Assembly: GCA_018268855.1 (NCBI GenBank)
Contig: JAFDVR010000007.1
Span: 86,541-150,540 of the forward strand
From: Acidobacteriota bacterium
GTDB taxonomy: Bacteria; Acidobacteriota; Terriglobia; Terriglobales; Acidobacteriaceae
Direction of reading: 5' to 3'
Length of the DNA: 64,000 nucleotides
Positions within the stretch are counted from its first letter, which is position 1, and each line of letters starts with the position of its first letter. The notes below the pieces were generated by a model, which ran no database searches, was not told where the DNA came from, and was given only the letters and a program-made list of their open reading frames with translations. The position numbers and the translations under genes were made by a program. This document shows positions 17,216-25,738 of this stretch, piece after piece.

Positions 17216-20200
17216 TTAGAACTCGAGTTTGAGTGCGAGTTGCAGCTGACGGGGAGCGTCCGAACTTGTGATCTTGCCGAAGTTAGCGGCGTTGATGCTG
17301 CCGTTCGGATTACCGAGGTTGGTGTTGTTCATTAGATTGAATGCTTCAGCGCGGAAGAGCAGGTTCATACGTTCGTAGATCTCAAAACGTTTGAATGCCG
17401 ATGCATCCGTACGTATCGTACCTGGCCCGATGAGCGGGTTGCGCGGACTCGTGCCATAGAGCTGGCGAACTCCGTTAACCATGGTGGTCGGCACGTTTTG
17501 AAATGCTGCGGTGTTGAAGTATTGATTGATCTTCTCCAGTTTGGACCGGCTATTCAGCAGATGCGGATTACCCACCAGATTTGGACGATCTGAACCAGAC
17601 AATCCATCTAGATTCGAATCGGTGGCAGACAGCACATTGAACGGTTGGCCGCTTGCGAGTGTCTGGATGGCATTGATTTGCCATCCGCTCAGGATTTCCT
17701 TGCCAAAGAGACCCCATTTTTTTACAGAAGGTAACTGATACAACACGGAGGCTACAAACTTCTGCGGCAGATGATAGTTTGAGAGGCCCTTATCAAGCGA
17801 GGCATCGTAGTTGTTGACGAGGTTCCAGGTGGTGGCGCTGCCCGGATCGCCTGAAGCGATATCGAGCGCCTTGGACCACGTATACGCAGCCTGCACGGCA
17901 AAGTTATGCAACATGCGGCGCGTGGCCGTGAGTTGCAAGCCGTTGTAGGAGGAGTTGCTAATGGGATCCAGCATGGCAATGTTCGAGGTATAGCCGTATG
18001 CTGTGCTTGCATTCATCGTGTTATATGGACGGCGCGATGCAACATTTGCTGACGCCGTCGATGAACATGGCGTAGTTGAGGTACCCGGGCAGAAGCCAGG
18101 GATGTAGACCGGGGCGTTCTGATCGCGATTCAAATAGAACCGACGACCGAGCGTACCTACATATGCCATGCGAGTGCTCCAGTTGGCACCGTACTGCTGT
18201 TCCAATGTGAGGTTGAACTGTTGTACGTACGGCACAGCCGACGTGTTCGGACGAATGCCTGCAAACTGGGCGCTTTTATTGAACTTTGCGTTGGCCGGAT
18301 CGGGTACATAAGGGTATGGGCTACCTGTTGGAAAGGCTGCTTGCCCCGCATAAGGGTTGGCATAGGAAGTGGTGTTGGTAACCGAAACAGCGAGAGCAAA
18401 AGGCTGCCCTTCGAGATTGCCAACGAAGGGTTCCTGACTAAACGAGTAGAAGACGCCGTAGCCGCCGCGCAGGGCCGTACGTCCAGTCCCGAAGATGTCC
18501 CACGCAAAACCTATGCGCGGAGCGAACTTCAAATAAGACGGGCTAATAAGACCCTCGGGAACGCCGGGATCACCTTCAAAGACAAGGCCTGTAGGAGCTG
18601 TTGGGAACCGCGTGGACTGTTTACCAGGAATAAAGGTGCCAAAATTCTTCTGTCCGACGAACGGATAGAAGACTTCCCATCGCACGCCGCCATTCACAGT
18701 AAACCGACGGGAGACACGCCAAGTATCGTGCACGAATAACGACGGATCATTGAAGTGCAGACGATGCAGCGACCCATTATTCTGCTGGAAGTTATTTGCC
18801 CGCCCCAGCAGAAAGTCGGCAAATGCATTTCCATTAGCGGCTGAGCCATTTCCAGTTTGCGCGCCGGTAAAGCTGGCGGTTGACTGGGAAAGAAATGCGG
18901 CCGTCTCCTGATATTTATTGAAGATGAATGATCCGCCGAATTTCAATCCATGATTTCCAAGCGTCCAGTTGACGGTATCCTGAAGCCCTGTTGAAAGCTG
19001 AGAGGTATTATTTGGACGTCCACCACCGCCAGAGAAATATCCGGTAATACTGAACTGCGGCTGGGTCTGGAGCGCGCCACCATAAGGAAACGCAAAGCCA
19101 AGATCGGACAGTAAGGGCGTGCTGTAGATGTTCTGCAGGATGCTTTTGTTCAACGTGTAGAAAACCGTTGCTGTGTTCACCATGGTTGGACTAATGGTCC
19201 ATGTTTCACCCAAGATGTAGTTCGTTTGACCAGCATATGTCGATGCCCCAGCAAAGTTCAGTAACTGATTGGAGTTTTGCGTGCGGTTATAACCAGTGCC
19301 TTGTGAGTTGAAGTAAGTAAATCGAATTTGATTAGCTTGATTCCATTGATAATCCAGCCGTCCTGTGCCTTGGTTTGCAATAGTAGGACTTGGGGCTGTT
19401 TGCTGGGCGGGGGCAGTCCCATTTGGATCCGTGGGATGTGGCACATAGGCGAGGATTGCCTTGGCAGCTGGATCGATGGCATTCGGGCAAATCTTAGGTG
19501 CGGTCGCAGTTCCACAATTCGTGCCCGGAGGCAAAAATTTTGGAATCTTCGTGCTTGTAGAGAAATCTCCTGCTCTCTCCGCCTCTGTGGGCACAACCAT
19601 TGCGGACGAGGTGATCACGGTCTGCTGATGAATGCGGATTCCCTGGTAGTTGCCGAAGGCGAAGAGCTTGTCCTTCAACAGAGGTCCGCCAAGACCACCT
19701 CCGAAGACGTTGTAGATATATTGCACCGGCGCTCCAGGTGCCTGGAAATAAGGTTTGCCATTTAGAACCTGATTGCGCAGATAGTCATATGCCGAACCGT
19801 GGATTTTATTGGTACCTGATCGTGTGACTGTGTTGACGACAGCTCCGGGATAACGGCCGAACTCCGCATCGTAGTTGCTGGTGATGATGCGGAACTCTGC
19901 CAGAGCATCGGGAGCGGGAGCGACGTTGCCGCCGCCGCGGTAAAACTCTGTATTGAACGCGCCGTCGAGATAAAAGGTATTGAAGTTCGGTCGTGTGCCG
20001 TTGGTAGAAAACTGGGTTCCGCTGGTATCACCGATTTGCGCAGAGGCGTTGTAGTTGGTGACGCCAGGTACCAGCGTCACCAGATCATATGCATTACGGC
20101 CAATCAGCGGAAGATCAACGATGCGTTTCTGATCGATCGTCTGTGCCAGTTGCGATTCGCGCGTATCTACGAGGGCCGCCGTAGCGTCGACGCTCACCTC

Positions 20201-20596
20201 CGTACTTACCTCGCCTGGTTTCATCGAAAAGCTGGCGTTCACGTTCTGGTTGGCAGAGAGGCGGAGATCGTTCTGCGTCATGGTCTGAAAGCCCGCCATC
20301 GTCGCTGTGGCCTTGTAGGTGCCAGGATTGACTACGGGAAATACGAAGGTGCCAGAGTTGTCGGTTTTGGCGGTCAGCGTGTCATTGGTTCCGACGTTGA
20401 CGATGGTGACGGTTGCACCTGGAATGGATGCGCCGGTGGGGTCGGTAATGGTGCCGTATATGGAACCGGTTACAGATTGGGCATGCAGAACCGTGGCGCC
20501 GCAGAGCGTGAGTGCTACCAGAAGCGCGATGGCAAATCTGCCAGAGAGCAGATGCCGGACCGCCGTGGTTCCAGATTTTCTAAGTGTGTGATCCAT
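17216..20596 (-). CDS. Oar-like TonB-dependent receptor
   Basis: A 1126-residue outer-membrane receptor. Signal peptide at about 15-40 (ALTLCGATVLHAQ). A carboxypeptidase-regulatory-like domain follows (GTITDPTGASIPGATVTIVN, about 45-125), then a plug domain with RIVDLPLIGRNAYDLVTLVPG and a long beta-barrel ending in the aromatic-terminated strand LQLALKLEF. Acidobacteria carry many such receptors for complex nutrients and sugars. The GGAGG ribosome-binding site is 10 bases upstream. It has its own promoter with a 20-bp palindrome near 20808. Its position beside the transporter and sulfonate genes makes it a candidate route for sulfonated glycosides across the outer membrane, but nothing in the protein shows the ligand. 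Confidence 0.9.
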   Translation of the reverse strand: MDHTLRKSGTTAVRHLLSGRFAIALLVALTLCGATVLHAQSVTGSIYGTITDPTGASIPGATVTIVNVGTNDTLTAKTDNSGTFVFPVVNPGTYKATATMAGFQTMTQNDLRLSANQNVNASFSMKPGEVSTEVSVDATAALVDTRESQLAQTIDQKRIVDLPLIGRNAYDLVTLVPGVTNYNASAQIGDTSGTQFSTNGTRPNFNTFYLDGAFNTEFYRGGGNVAPAPDALAEFRIITSNYDAEFGRYPGAVVNTVTRSGTNKIHGSAYDYLRNQVLNGKPYFQAPGAPVQYIYNVFGGGLGGPLLKDKLFAFGNYQGIRIHQQTVITSSAMVVPTEAERAGDFSTSTKIPKFLPPGTNCGTATAPKICPNAIDPAAKAILAYVPHPTDPNGTAPAQQTAPSPTIANQGTGRLDYQWNQANQIRFTYFNSQGTGYNRTQNSNQLLNFAGASTYAGQTNYILGETWTISPTMVNTATVFYTLNKSILQNIYSTPLLSDLGFAFPYGGALQTQPQFSITGYFSGGGGRPNNTSQLSTGLQDTVNWTLGNHGLKFGGSFIFNKYQETAAFLSQSTASFTGAQTGNGSAANGNAFADFLLGRANNFQQNNGSLHRLHFNDPSLFVHDTWRVSRRFTVNGGVRWEVFYPFVGQKNFGTFIPGKQSTRFPTAPTGLVFEGDPGVPEGLISPSYLKFAPRIGFAWDIFGTGRTALRGGYGVFYSFSQEPFVGNLEGQPFALAVSVTNTTSYANPYAGQAAFPTGSPYPYVPDPANAKFNKSAQFAGIRPNTSAVPYVQQFNLTLEQQYGANWSTRMAYVGTLGRRFYLNRDQNAPVYIPGFCPGTSTTPCSSTASANVASRRPYNTMNASTAYGYTSNIAMLDPISNSSYNGLQLTATRRMLHNFAVQAAYTWSKALDIASGDPGSATTWNLVNNYDASLDKGLSNYHLPQKFVASVLYQLPSVKKWGLFGKEILSGWQINAIQTLASGQPFNVLSATDSNLDGLSGSDRPNLVGNPHLLNSRSKLEKINQYFNTAAFQNVPTTMVNGVRQLYGTSPRNPLIGPGTIRTDASAFKRFEIYERMNLLFRAEAFNLMNNTNLGNPNGSINAANFGKITSSDAPRQLQLALKLEF

Positions 20597-20780
20597 TTCG
20601 AGGTGCCTCCTCCGAAATTCATTTCGATACGCTTTATGGGCGTTTTTGCTACTTTTTTCTCACTACAGCTTCCTGCTGCCAGAAGCCCCATCGTTACGCC
20701 GGTACATTGCAGACCACACCTGGGGCCACGCTCAACTCAGACCAGAGCCACCAGTAGAAACCGGTTTCGATTGTTGCGGG

Positions 20781-20827
20781 AGTATAGGCAGATGTGAAAA
20801 ACGTTGTCAATCTATTTCAATAGATTG
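20781..20827 (-). promoter_or_regulatory. Receptor promoter with 20-bp palindromic operator
   Basis: On the minus strand TTGACA (20810-20805), an 18-bp spacer and TATACT (20786-20781) form a strong promoter about 180 bp upstream of the receptor start. Its -35 box overlaps the perfect inverted repeat CAATCTATTTCAATAGATTG at 20808-20827 (9-bp arms, 2-bp centre). The repeat is a likely operator; its core differs from the ATCGAT sites of the neighbouring regulon. Confidence 0.7.
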
Positions 20828-21000
20828 AATATGATTCATCATTGCCTCACTGGGGATACAAGTACAAAGCACAAGCGCATGCCCGGGGCTGGAGCCCATG
20901 ATTTGCTACGTCGCGCTGCGCGCGATGATGTGAATTTTCGATCCAGTGGTCGCTGGGCTGAAGCCCAGCCCTTTCAAAGCAGGCCAAGTATGGATTCCAT
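20828..21000. repeat. Intergenic palindromic repeat fragment
   Basis: Between the receptor promoter and the lysR stop there is no gene. Two short hairpins with related arms, GGGCTGGAGCCC (20886-20897) and GCTGGGCTGAAGCCCAGC (20952-20969), flank a GC-rich palindrome GCGCTGCGCGC. This layout resembles dispersed REP-like elements. Confidence 0.5.
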
Positions 21001-21010
21001 GGGAAATTAC

Positions 21011-21907
21011 CTAGCGCGGAAGGACGGCCTGAGTCAGAAACTGATGGAAAGCCCCCGCGTTTCCGTGCGGAGCGGGGCCGGCGGGACAGGCCACCATGAA
21101 GGTGCGCGAGAGCGCCAGGCCGGAGACGCGGCTGAGCGCAATGGTGCCGAGCTTCAACTGATTTTTAGCAGCCAGTTGCGAGACGAAGGCGACACCGAGA
21201 CCGGCAGCGACGGCGCTCATAAGGCTTTCCGTGGAGTCGAAGGTCATGGCGACGTGCATGGTGTGGAGGTTTACGCCTGCCTGCCTGAGGGCCTGTTCCA
21301 CCACGCGGCGTGAGCCGGAGCCGTGTTCGCGCGTGAGCAGAGGGGCTTCGCGGAATGTGGCGAGATCAATGGTTTTTTTTGCCCAGGGATGGCGCGGAGG
21401 GACGATGAGGACCATTTCGTCTTCCATGAAGGGTGTTGTCTTTACGTCTGCGCGCAGGGGTGGGCCTTCGATGAGCGCCAGTTGGATTTTATGTTCGGCG
21501 AGCATGTCGAGCATCTCGTCGGTATTGCCGCTGTGGATCTGCATGGAGACGCGCGGGTGCTCCTTGAGAAACCCGGCGACGATGCGCGGCAGGAGATATT
21601 GCGCGATGGTCTGCGAGGCTCCAATGGAAAGCTCTCCGCCATGCGCTCCGCCGATGGCAGCGAGCGCTTCCACGGCTTCGTCCACGGTGCGCTTCAACTG
21701 CTCCGCATAACCGAGCAGCACCACGCCATGCTGCGTGAGCGCGACGCGGCCTTTGCTGCGGTCGAAGAGAGGCGCGCCGACCTCTTCTTCCAGCGCCTTG
21801 ATCTGCTGCGTAATGGCAGGCTGCGTGAGGAAGAGTTCTTCCGAGGCCATGCGAAAGTTCAGATGTTTCGCCACGGCGCGAAACACTTTGAGACGCGCGT
21901 TCTCCAT
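21011..21907 (-). CDS. LysR-family regulator (CysL/YeiE-like)
   Basis: A 298-residue LysR-type transcription factor, starting at ATG 21907 (MENARLKVFRAVAKHLNF); the longer frame from 21931 begins with TTG and lacks a ribosome-binding site. The helix-turn-helix is ASEELFLTQPAITQQIKALEEEVG, and the C-terminal effector domain has the family strands LSIGASQTIAQYLLP and SLMSAVAAGLGVAFVSQL. It is divergent from a UPF0324/YeiH-type membrane protein with a 93-bp intergenic region. Regulators of the CysL/YeiE type commonly pair with this exporter family, and YeiE has been linked to sulfite. Sensing of sulfite released by the sulfo-lyase is my inference. Confidence 0.88.
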   Translation of the reverse strand: MENARLKVFRAVAKHLNFRMASEELFLTQPAITQQIKALEEEVGAPLFDRSKGRVALTQHGVVLLGYAEQLKRTVDEAVEALAAIGGAHGGELSIGASQTIAQYLLPRIVAGFLKEHPRVSMQIHSGNTDEMLDMLAEHKIQLALIEGPPLRADVKTTPFMEDEMVLIVPPRHPWAKKTIDLATFREAPLLTREHGSGSRRVVEQALRQAGVNLHTMHVAMTFDSTESLMSAVAAGLGVAFVSQLAAKNQLKLGTIALSRVSGLALSRTFMVACPAGPAPHGNAGAFHQFLTQAVLPR

Positions 21908-22000
21908 CAACAGCACACTTTCCGCGAACAAAAGATTTGATTATCTGCCATAACAATTTCCGCTTGGACGCAGCCTTTGGGTATAGCACACCATAAGGCT

Positions 22001-22987
22001 ATGGAGATATGTGCCGCGCTGCCGAAACCGAGATTGATGGACGAAAAGACGGTGTTCTTTCTCGGATTTCTGCTGACGGCAAGCGGTGTTGTATCGCCTC
22101 CGCTGGCGCTTCTGGGCGGCATTGTGTTCGCGTTTTTCTTTGCGCATCCTTTTGCGAAAGAGAGCAGTTGCCTTTCCCGATTGCTGCTGCAGGTTGCGGT
22201 GGTGTGTCTTGGGTTCGGCATGAACATCCATGAGGTGATGCGGGCGGGGCGTTCAGGATTTTTGTACACGGCGGTGAGCATCGTATCGAGCCTTTCCGTG
22301 GGCCTGCTGATTGGACGGATTGCGGCGGTTACGGGCAAAGCATCGCTGCTGATCTCTGCCGGTACGGCGATTTGCGGAGGGAGCGCGATTGCCGCGGTGG
22401 CGCCCGTGGTGGACGCGAATGAAGAAGAGATTAGCGTGTCGATGGGCACGGTCTTTATTTTGAACTCGCTTGCGCTGTTTCTCTTTCCTGCGATTGGCGC
22501 GGCGCTGCATCTTACGCAGGGGCAGTTTGGGTTGTGGTCGGCGCTGGCGATCCACGATACAAGCTCCGTAGTGGGCGCAACGGCGAAGTATGGGGCGCAG
22601 GCGCTTTCTGTTGGAACGACGGTGAAGCTGGCGCGGGCGCTGTGGATTATCCCGGTGACGCTTGTGGCAGCGGCGTATTCCGCGAGGCTGTGTCCGCGGG
22701 CCGAAGGCCAGCCCCGGGCGAAGATCAAGCTGCCGTGGTTCATCCTCTTTTTCTGCATGGCTGCGGCGCTGAATACGTGGATGCCGCATTTTGCCCCTGC
22801 GTATGGAGTGTTGAGTTATCTAGGGAAAGCCGGCCTGTGCGTGACCCTCTTTTTGATTGGCACATCGCTGTCGCGCACAGCATTGCGGAAAGTTGGCATG
22901 AGGCCTCTGTTGCAGGGAGTGGTGCTCTGGATTCTGGTGGCAGGCATTTCGCTGGTGCTGGTCCAGCGGGGAACGATTGCGATTTAG
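22001..22987 (+). CDS. UPF0324/YeiH-family putative sulfate/sulfite exporter
   Basis: A membrane protein of about 328 residues with some ten transmembrane helices, of the YeiH/UPF0324 putative sulfate exporter family. Family segments seen are LLLQVAVVCLGFGMNIHEVM, SAGTAICGGSAIAAVAPVVDA (the GTAICGGSAIAA motif is diagnostic) and SALAIHDTSSVVGATAKYG. The start is taken as ATG 22001; a downstream ATG at 22037 is also possible. It lies divergent from a LysR gene and converges with the GntR gene, overlapping its end by four bases. Exporters are needed where sulfonates are desulfonated because sulfite is toxic, and the SuyAB pair lies in the adjacent operon. Substrate is inferred. Confidence 0.85.
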   Translation: MEICAALPKPRLMDEKTVFFLGFLLTASGVVSPPLALLGGIVFAFFFAHPFAKESSCLSRLLLQVAVVCLGFGMNIHEVMRAGRSGFLYTAVSIVSSLSVGLLIGRIAAVTGKASLLISAGTAICGGSAIAAVAPVVDANEEEISVSMGTVFILNSLALFLFPAIGAALHLTQGQFGLWSALAIHDTSSVVGATAKYGAQALSVGTTVKLARALWIIPVTLVAAAYSARLCPRAEGQPRAKIKLPWFILFFCMAAALNTWMPHFAPAYGVLSYLGKAGLCVTLFLIGTSLSRTALRKVGMRPLLQGVVLWILVAGISLVLVQRGTIAI

Positions 22988-23718
22988 AGGACCCATTGCG
23001 GGGCGTACTGGCCTTGACGGGCCTGCGCTTCAATCATCTGGCGCGCTCCCATAACGTGCGCGCGGGCCTGACGCTCGGCTTCGTCGGCGAAGTTGTGCTC
23101 GATGGCTTCGATGATGCGAAGGTGCTCGGCGTGGATGACGGCAGGCTGGCGGAAGGCGCGCACCGTCATACCCAGCGCGCGATACGTGTGCGACAGCTTG
23201 ACCAGCGTGCTGTTCCGTGAGAGATCGGTGATGTGCATGTGGAACTCGCGGTCGAGCTTTGCGGTTTCCTTGTTGTTTTCATCCTGCGCAAGTTCGTAGA
23301 TTTTGTCGGCCATTTTGCGGAGTTCGACGATGTCGGCACGTCCGGCATTGCCGCATGCGAGGCGGGCGGCGAGGCCTTCCATCATTTCGCGCACCATGTA
23401 GGCTTCGCAGATGCGCTGTGCATCGAGGGTGTCCACAAAGACGCCGAGGTGGTCGACCGACTGCACCAGGCCGAGCCACTGCAGCTCCAGCAGCGATTCG
23501 CGCACGGTGCCTTGTGCTACGCCGAGTTCGCGCGCGAGACTTTGCTGGCTCAGCCGCTCACCGGGCTTGGTCTCTCCCGAGAGTATTCTGCGCTGGATCT
23601 CATCGCGTACGTGGTGCCGCGCCACTTTTGCCTTGACTGTCTTCAACTCTGCGCCGCTCCGTTCCTCCGCAATCGTGGATAGCCCGATTGTAGCAATCGA
23701 TTGCAATTCATTCTGCAT
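22984..23718 (-). CDS. GntR-family regulator (FCD domain)
   Basis: A transcription factor of up to 244 residues. The winged helix (about 35-95) contains IQRRILSGETKPGERLSQQSLARELGVAQGTVRESLLELQWLGLV. The C-terminal FCD ligand-binding domain has LDREFHMHITDLSRN and HLRIIEAIE, giving probable metal-binding Asp/His residues. It is last in the sulfonate operon. The ATG at 23718 has no clear ribosome-binding site, and a perfect palindrome GCAATCGATTGC falls in its first codons. A TTG at 23646, behind GGAGGAACGGAGC, would give about 220 residues and leave the palindrome in the leader. It is the obvious candidate to bind the ATCGAT sites. Confidence 0.92.
   Translation of the reverse strand: MQNELQSIATIGLSTIAEERSGAELKTVKAKVARHHVRDEIQRRILSGETKPGERLSQQSLARELGVAQGTVRESLLELQWLGLVQSVDHLGVFVDTLDAQRICEAYMVREMMEGLAARLACGNAGRADIVELRKMADKIYELAQDENNKETAKLDREFHMHITDLSRNSTLVKLSHTYRALGMTVRAFRQPAVIHAEHLRIIEAIEHNFADEAERQARAHVMGARQMIEAQARQGQYAPQWVL
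23690..23707. promoter_or_regulatory. Perfect ATCGAT-centred palindrome at gntR start
   Basis: GCAATCGATTGC (23693-23704) is a perfect 12-bp palindrome inside the first codons of the longest gntR frame. The same centre recurs at 14229, 14249, 32356, 32477 and 32487, each at a promoter. Autoregulation by the GntR protein is the simplest reading. Confidence 0.65.
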
Positions 23719-23746
23719 TGCGTTTACAGCCGTGGCCGTTCAACAA

Positions 23747-24748
23747 CTATTTTGCCCAGGCCAGCCCGTCGGCAAACCGGCCTGCAGCAAAGATACTGTC
23801 CACCTTCCATGTGGTGAGGTCGATGACAGCCACCTTGCCGGTGTTATTGCAGGAGACGTACGCTATGCGGCCGTCTGGACGGACCAGGACCTCCTGCGGC
23901 GAGGCGGGCACGTCGATGGTGCGCGTAACCTTTCTCTGCTTCAGATCGACCACGGCAATCTGGTTCTTCGATGGGATGGCCACGAGGAGCATGCCGCCAT
24001 CGAGTGTGGAATCCGTGCCATAGCCGGAGCCCGGCAGATCGATCCATCCCTGCACGCTCTTTTTGGCCGCGTCGATCACGGCGAGACGAGGCGAGGTCTG
24101 GTCGGAGGTGAAGACCAGTTTGTTGTCGCGCGAGACGGAGATGCGTTGGATCTTTTCCGCTACGGGAACGACGGCCAGCATCTTGCGCCTGACCATGTCG
24201 AGCACTGAGACGGTGCCTGGGCCGACGTTGGCGGTGTAGCCCCACCGTCCGTCGCTGGAGAGCGCCAGCATGTGCGACTCCTCTTGCCCGGTTGGGACAG
24301 AGCCGACGATCTTCAGGGTCTTTGCGTCAAGAACAGCGACGCTCTTGTCGAGTTCGGTGGTGACATAGAGCAGGTTGCGCTGCGCATCGAGCACGGGCTG
24401 GTGCGGACGAACGCCGTGGCCGAAGTCCACGTGGCGGACGATGGTGCGGGAAGGCAGATCGATGACCAGCATCTCGTGCCCATCGATGCCGGGTTTGCCG
24501 ACACCTGTGCTGCCATATATAGGCAGGTAGGCGGTGTGGGAGTCAGATGAGACGGCAATCTCATGTCCGTGAACGCCGGGCGTATGTTCATCGATGGCCG
24601 CAATCTGCTTGCCCGTATGCGGATCGATGAGGCTGACGTCGGCATCGTGCTGATTGACGACGAGCAGCGTCTGCGCAGAGGCAGAGATGCAGAAAGCAGC
24701 ACACAGCAGCGGCAACGATACGATGGAGAACTTCCGCACCAGCATCAC
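23747..24748 (-). CDS. Secreted YVTN-type beta-propeller protein
   Basis: A 333-residue protein with a Sec signal peptide (residues 1-25, ending ISASA). About seven blades follow, marked by repeats such as LLVVNQHDADVSLIDPHTGK, LLYVTTELDKSVAVLDAKT, WGYTANVGPGTVSVLDM and IAYVSCNNTGKVAVIDL. The YVTN family fold occurs in lactonases, surface antigens and binding proteins; no catalytic set is visible. It lies 34 bp downstream of the D-2-hydroxyacid dehydrogenase gene and upstream of gntR inside the sulfonate operon. A periplasmic binding or lactonase role on the incoming sugar is possible but not shown. Confidence 0.82.
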   Translation of the reverse strand: MMLVRKFSIVSLPLLCAAFCISASAQTLLVVNQHDADVSLIDPHTGKQIAAIDEHTPGVHGHEIAVSSDSHTAYLPIYGSTGVGKPGIDGHEMLVIDLPSRTIVRHVDFGHGVRPHQPVLDAQRNLLYVTTELDKSVAVLDAKTLKIVGSVPTGQEESHMLALSSDGRWGYTANVGPGTVSVLDMVRRKMLAVVPVAEKIQRISVSRDNKLVFTSDQTSPRLAVIDAAKKSVQGWIDLPGSGYGTDSTLDGGMLLVAIPSKNQIAVVDLKQRKVTRTIDVPASPQEVLVRPDGRIAYVSCNNTGKVAVIDLTTWKVDSIFAAGRFADGLAWAK

Positions 24749-24782
24749 TCCTCCTGCACGTTCTTTTATGAGGTGAACGGAA

Positions 24783-25736
24783 TCATACCCGGTTCACCGC
24801 ATTTAACGCAGGCTTCCCTTCCAACACACGCGCCACATCTTCACAAACAGCCACGGTCACGCGGTCCTGCGCCTCGCGTGTGAGCGCGCCCACATGCGGC
24901 ATCAGCAACACGTTTGGCAGCTTCTCCAACTCACTGGTGACGGGCGGCTCCACGGCGCGTACATCCAGCGCCGCACCGGCGATGGTCTTCGATTGGAGCG
25001 CGTGGAGCAGGGCGTCTTCATCTACCACTTCGCCCCGCGAGGTGTTGATGAAGGTAGCGTTCGGCTTCATGCGTGCGAAGCAGTCTGCGTTGAGCAGCTT
25101 CGCTGTCTGCGGCGTGGAGGGCAGATGGCACGACACCACATCGGAACGCGAAAGCAACTCCTCCAGCGAGACAAGTTCTGCATTCAATTCGAAAAGATGG
25201 ATATTGTCGCGGCTGATGAACGGGTCATACGCCAGCACCTTCATGCCAAAGGCCTGCGCGCGCCGCGCGGTAAGAAACCCGATCTTGCCCGCACCAACGA
25301 TGCCAAGCGTCTTGCCGTAAAGCTCCGTACCGAGAAAGCGCATGCGGTTCCAGTTGCCGGCCTTCGTGTCCGCATCGCCCGCGGGCAGAAAACGAGCGAG
25401 CGAGAGCATCATGCCCAGCGCAAGTTCGGCCACGCTGATCGCGTTCTGGTCGGGCGTGGAGGTGATGAGCACGCCAGCTTTTGTTGCTGCGGCAACATCT
25501 ACGTTGTCCAACCCGACACCAGCGCGGCCCACCACGATGAGCTTCTTGCAGGCAGCGAGCAACTCCGCATTCATCTGCGTCTGGTTGCGGATGATGAGAG
25601 CGCGCGCCTCGCTGGCCTGCTTCGCCAGTTCCGCGGCATCACGCCAGAGGTCGGGCTGTATCGAAACGTCGAACTGTTTGGCGAGCGCGTCAACCGCCGC
25701 TCCGCGAATGTTTTCTGTAATCAGAATGTCTGGCAT
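24783..25736 (-). CDS. D-2-hydroxyacid dehydrogenase (candidate (S)-sulfolactate dehydrogenase, SlcC-type)
   Basis: A 317-residue NAD-dependent D-isomer-specific 2-hydroxyacid dehydrogenase. The Rossmann motif GIVGAGKIG (145-153) is followed by Asp171 in AYDPF, which favours NAD. Catalytic residues are Arg234 (NTSRGEVVDE), Glu263 (RAVEPP) and His281 (MPHVGA). No regulatory ACT domain is present, which argues against phosphoglycerate dehydrogenase. In Chromohalobacter a member of this family, SlcC, oxidises (S)-sulfolactate to sulfopyruvate and works with ComC to invert the centre for SuyAB. Here the gene lies 2 bp downstream of a ComC-type gene and after suyAB-like genes, the same partner set. 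Family certain, substrate inferred. Confidence 0.9.
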   Translation of the reverse strand: MPDILITENIRGAAVDALAKQFDVSIQPDLWRDAAELAKQASEARALIIRNQTQMNAELLAACKKLIVVGRAGVGLDNVDVAAATKAGVLITSTPDQNAISVAELALGMMLSLARFLPAGDADTKAGNWNRMRFLGTELYGKTLGIVGAGKIGFLTARRAQAFGMKVLAYDPFISRDNIHLFELNAELVSLEELLSRSDVVSCHLPSTPQTAKLLNADCFARMKPNATFINTSRGEVVDEDALLHALQSKTIAGAALDVRAVEPPVTSELEKLPNVLLMPHVGALTREAQDRVTVAVCEDVARVLEGKPALNAVNRV

Positions 25737-25738
25737 CG

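Noticed and set aside
20804..21313. 169-codon plus-strand frame overlapping the LysR 3' end
   Set aside because: Overlaps the effector domain of LysR antisense and starts in palindromic repeat DNA; no domain.
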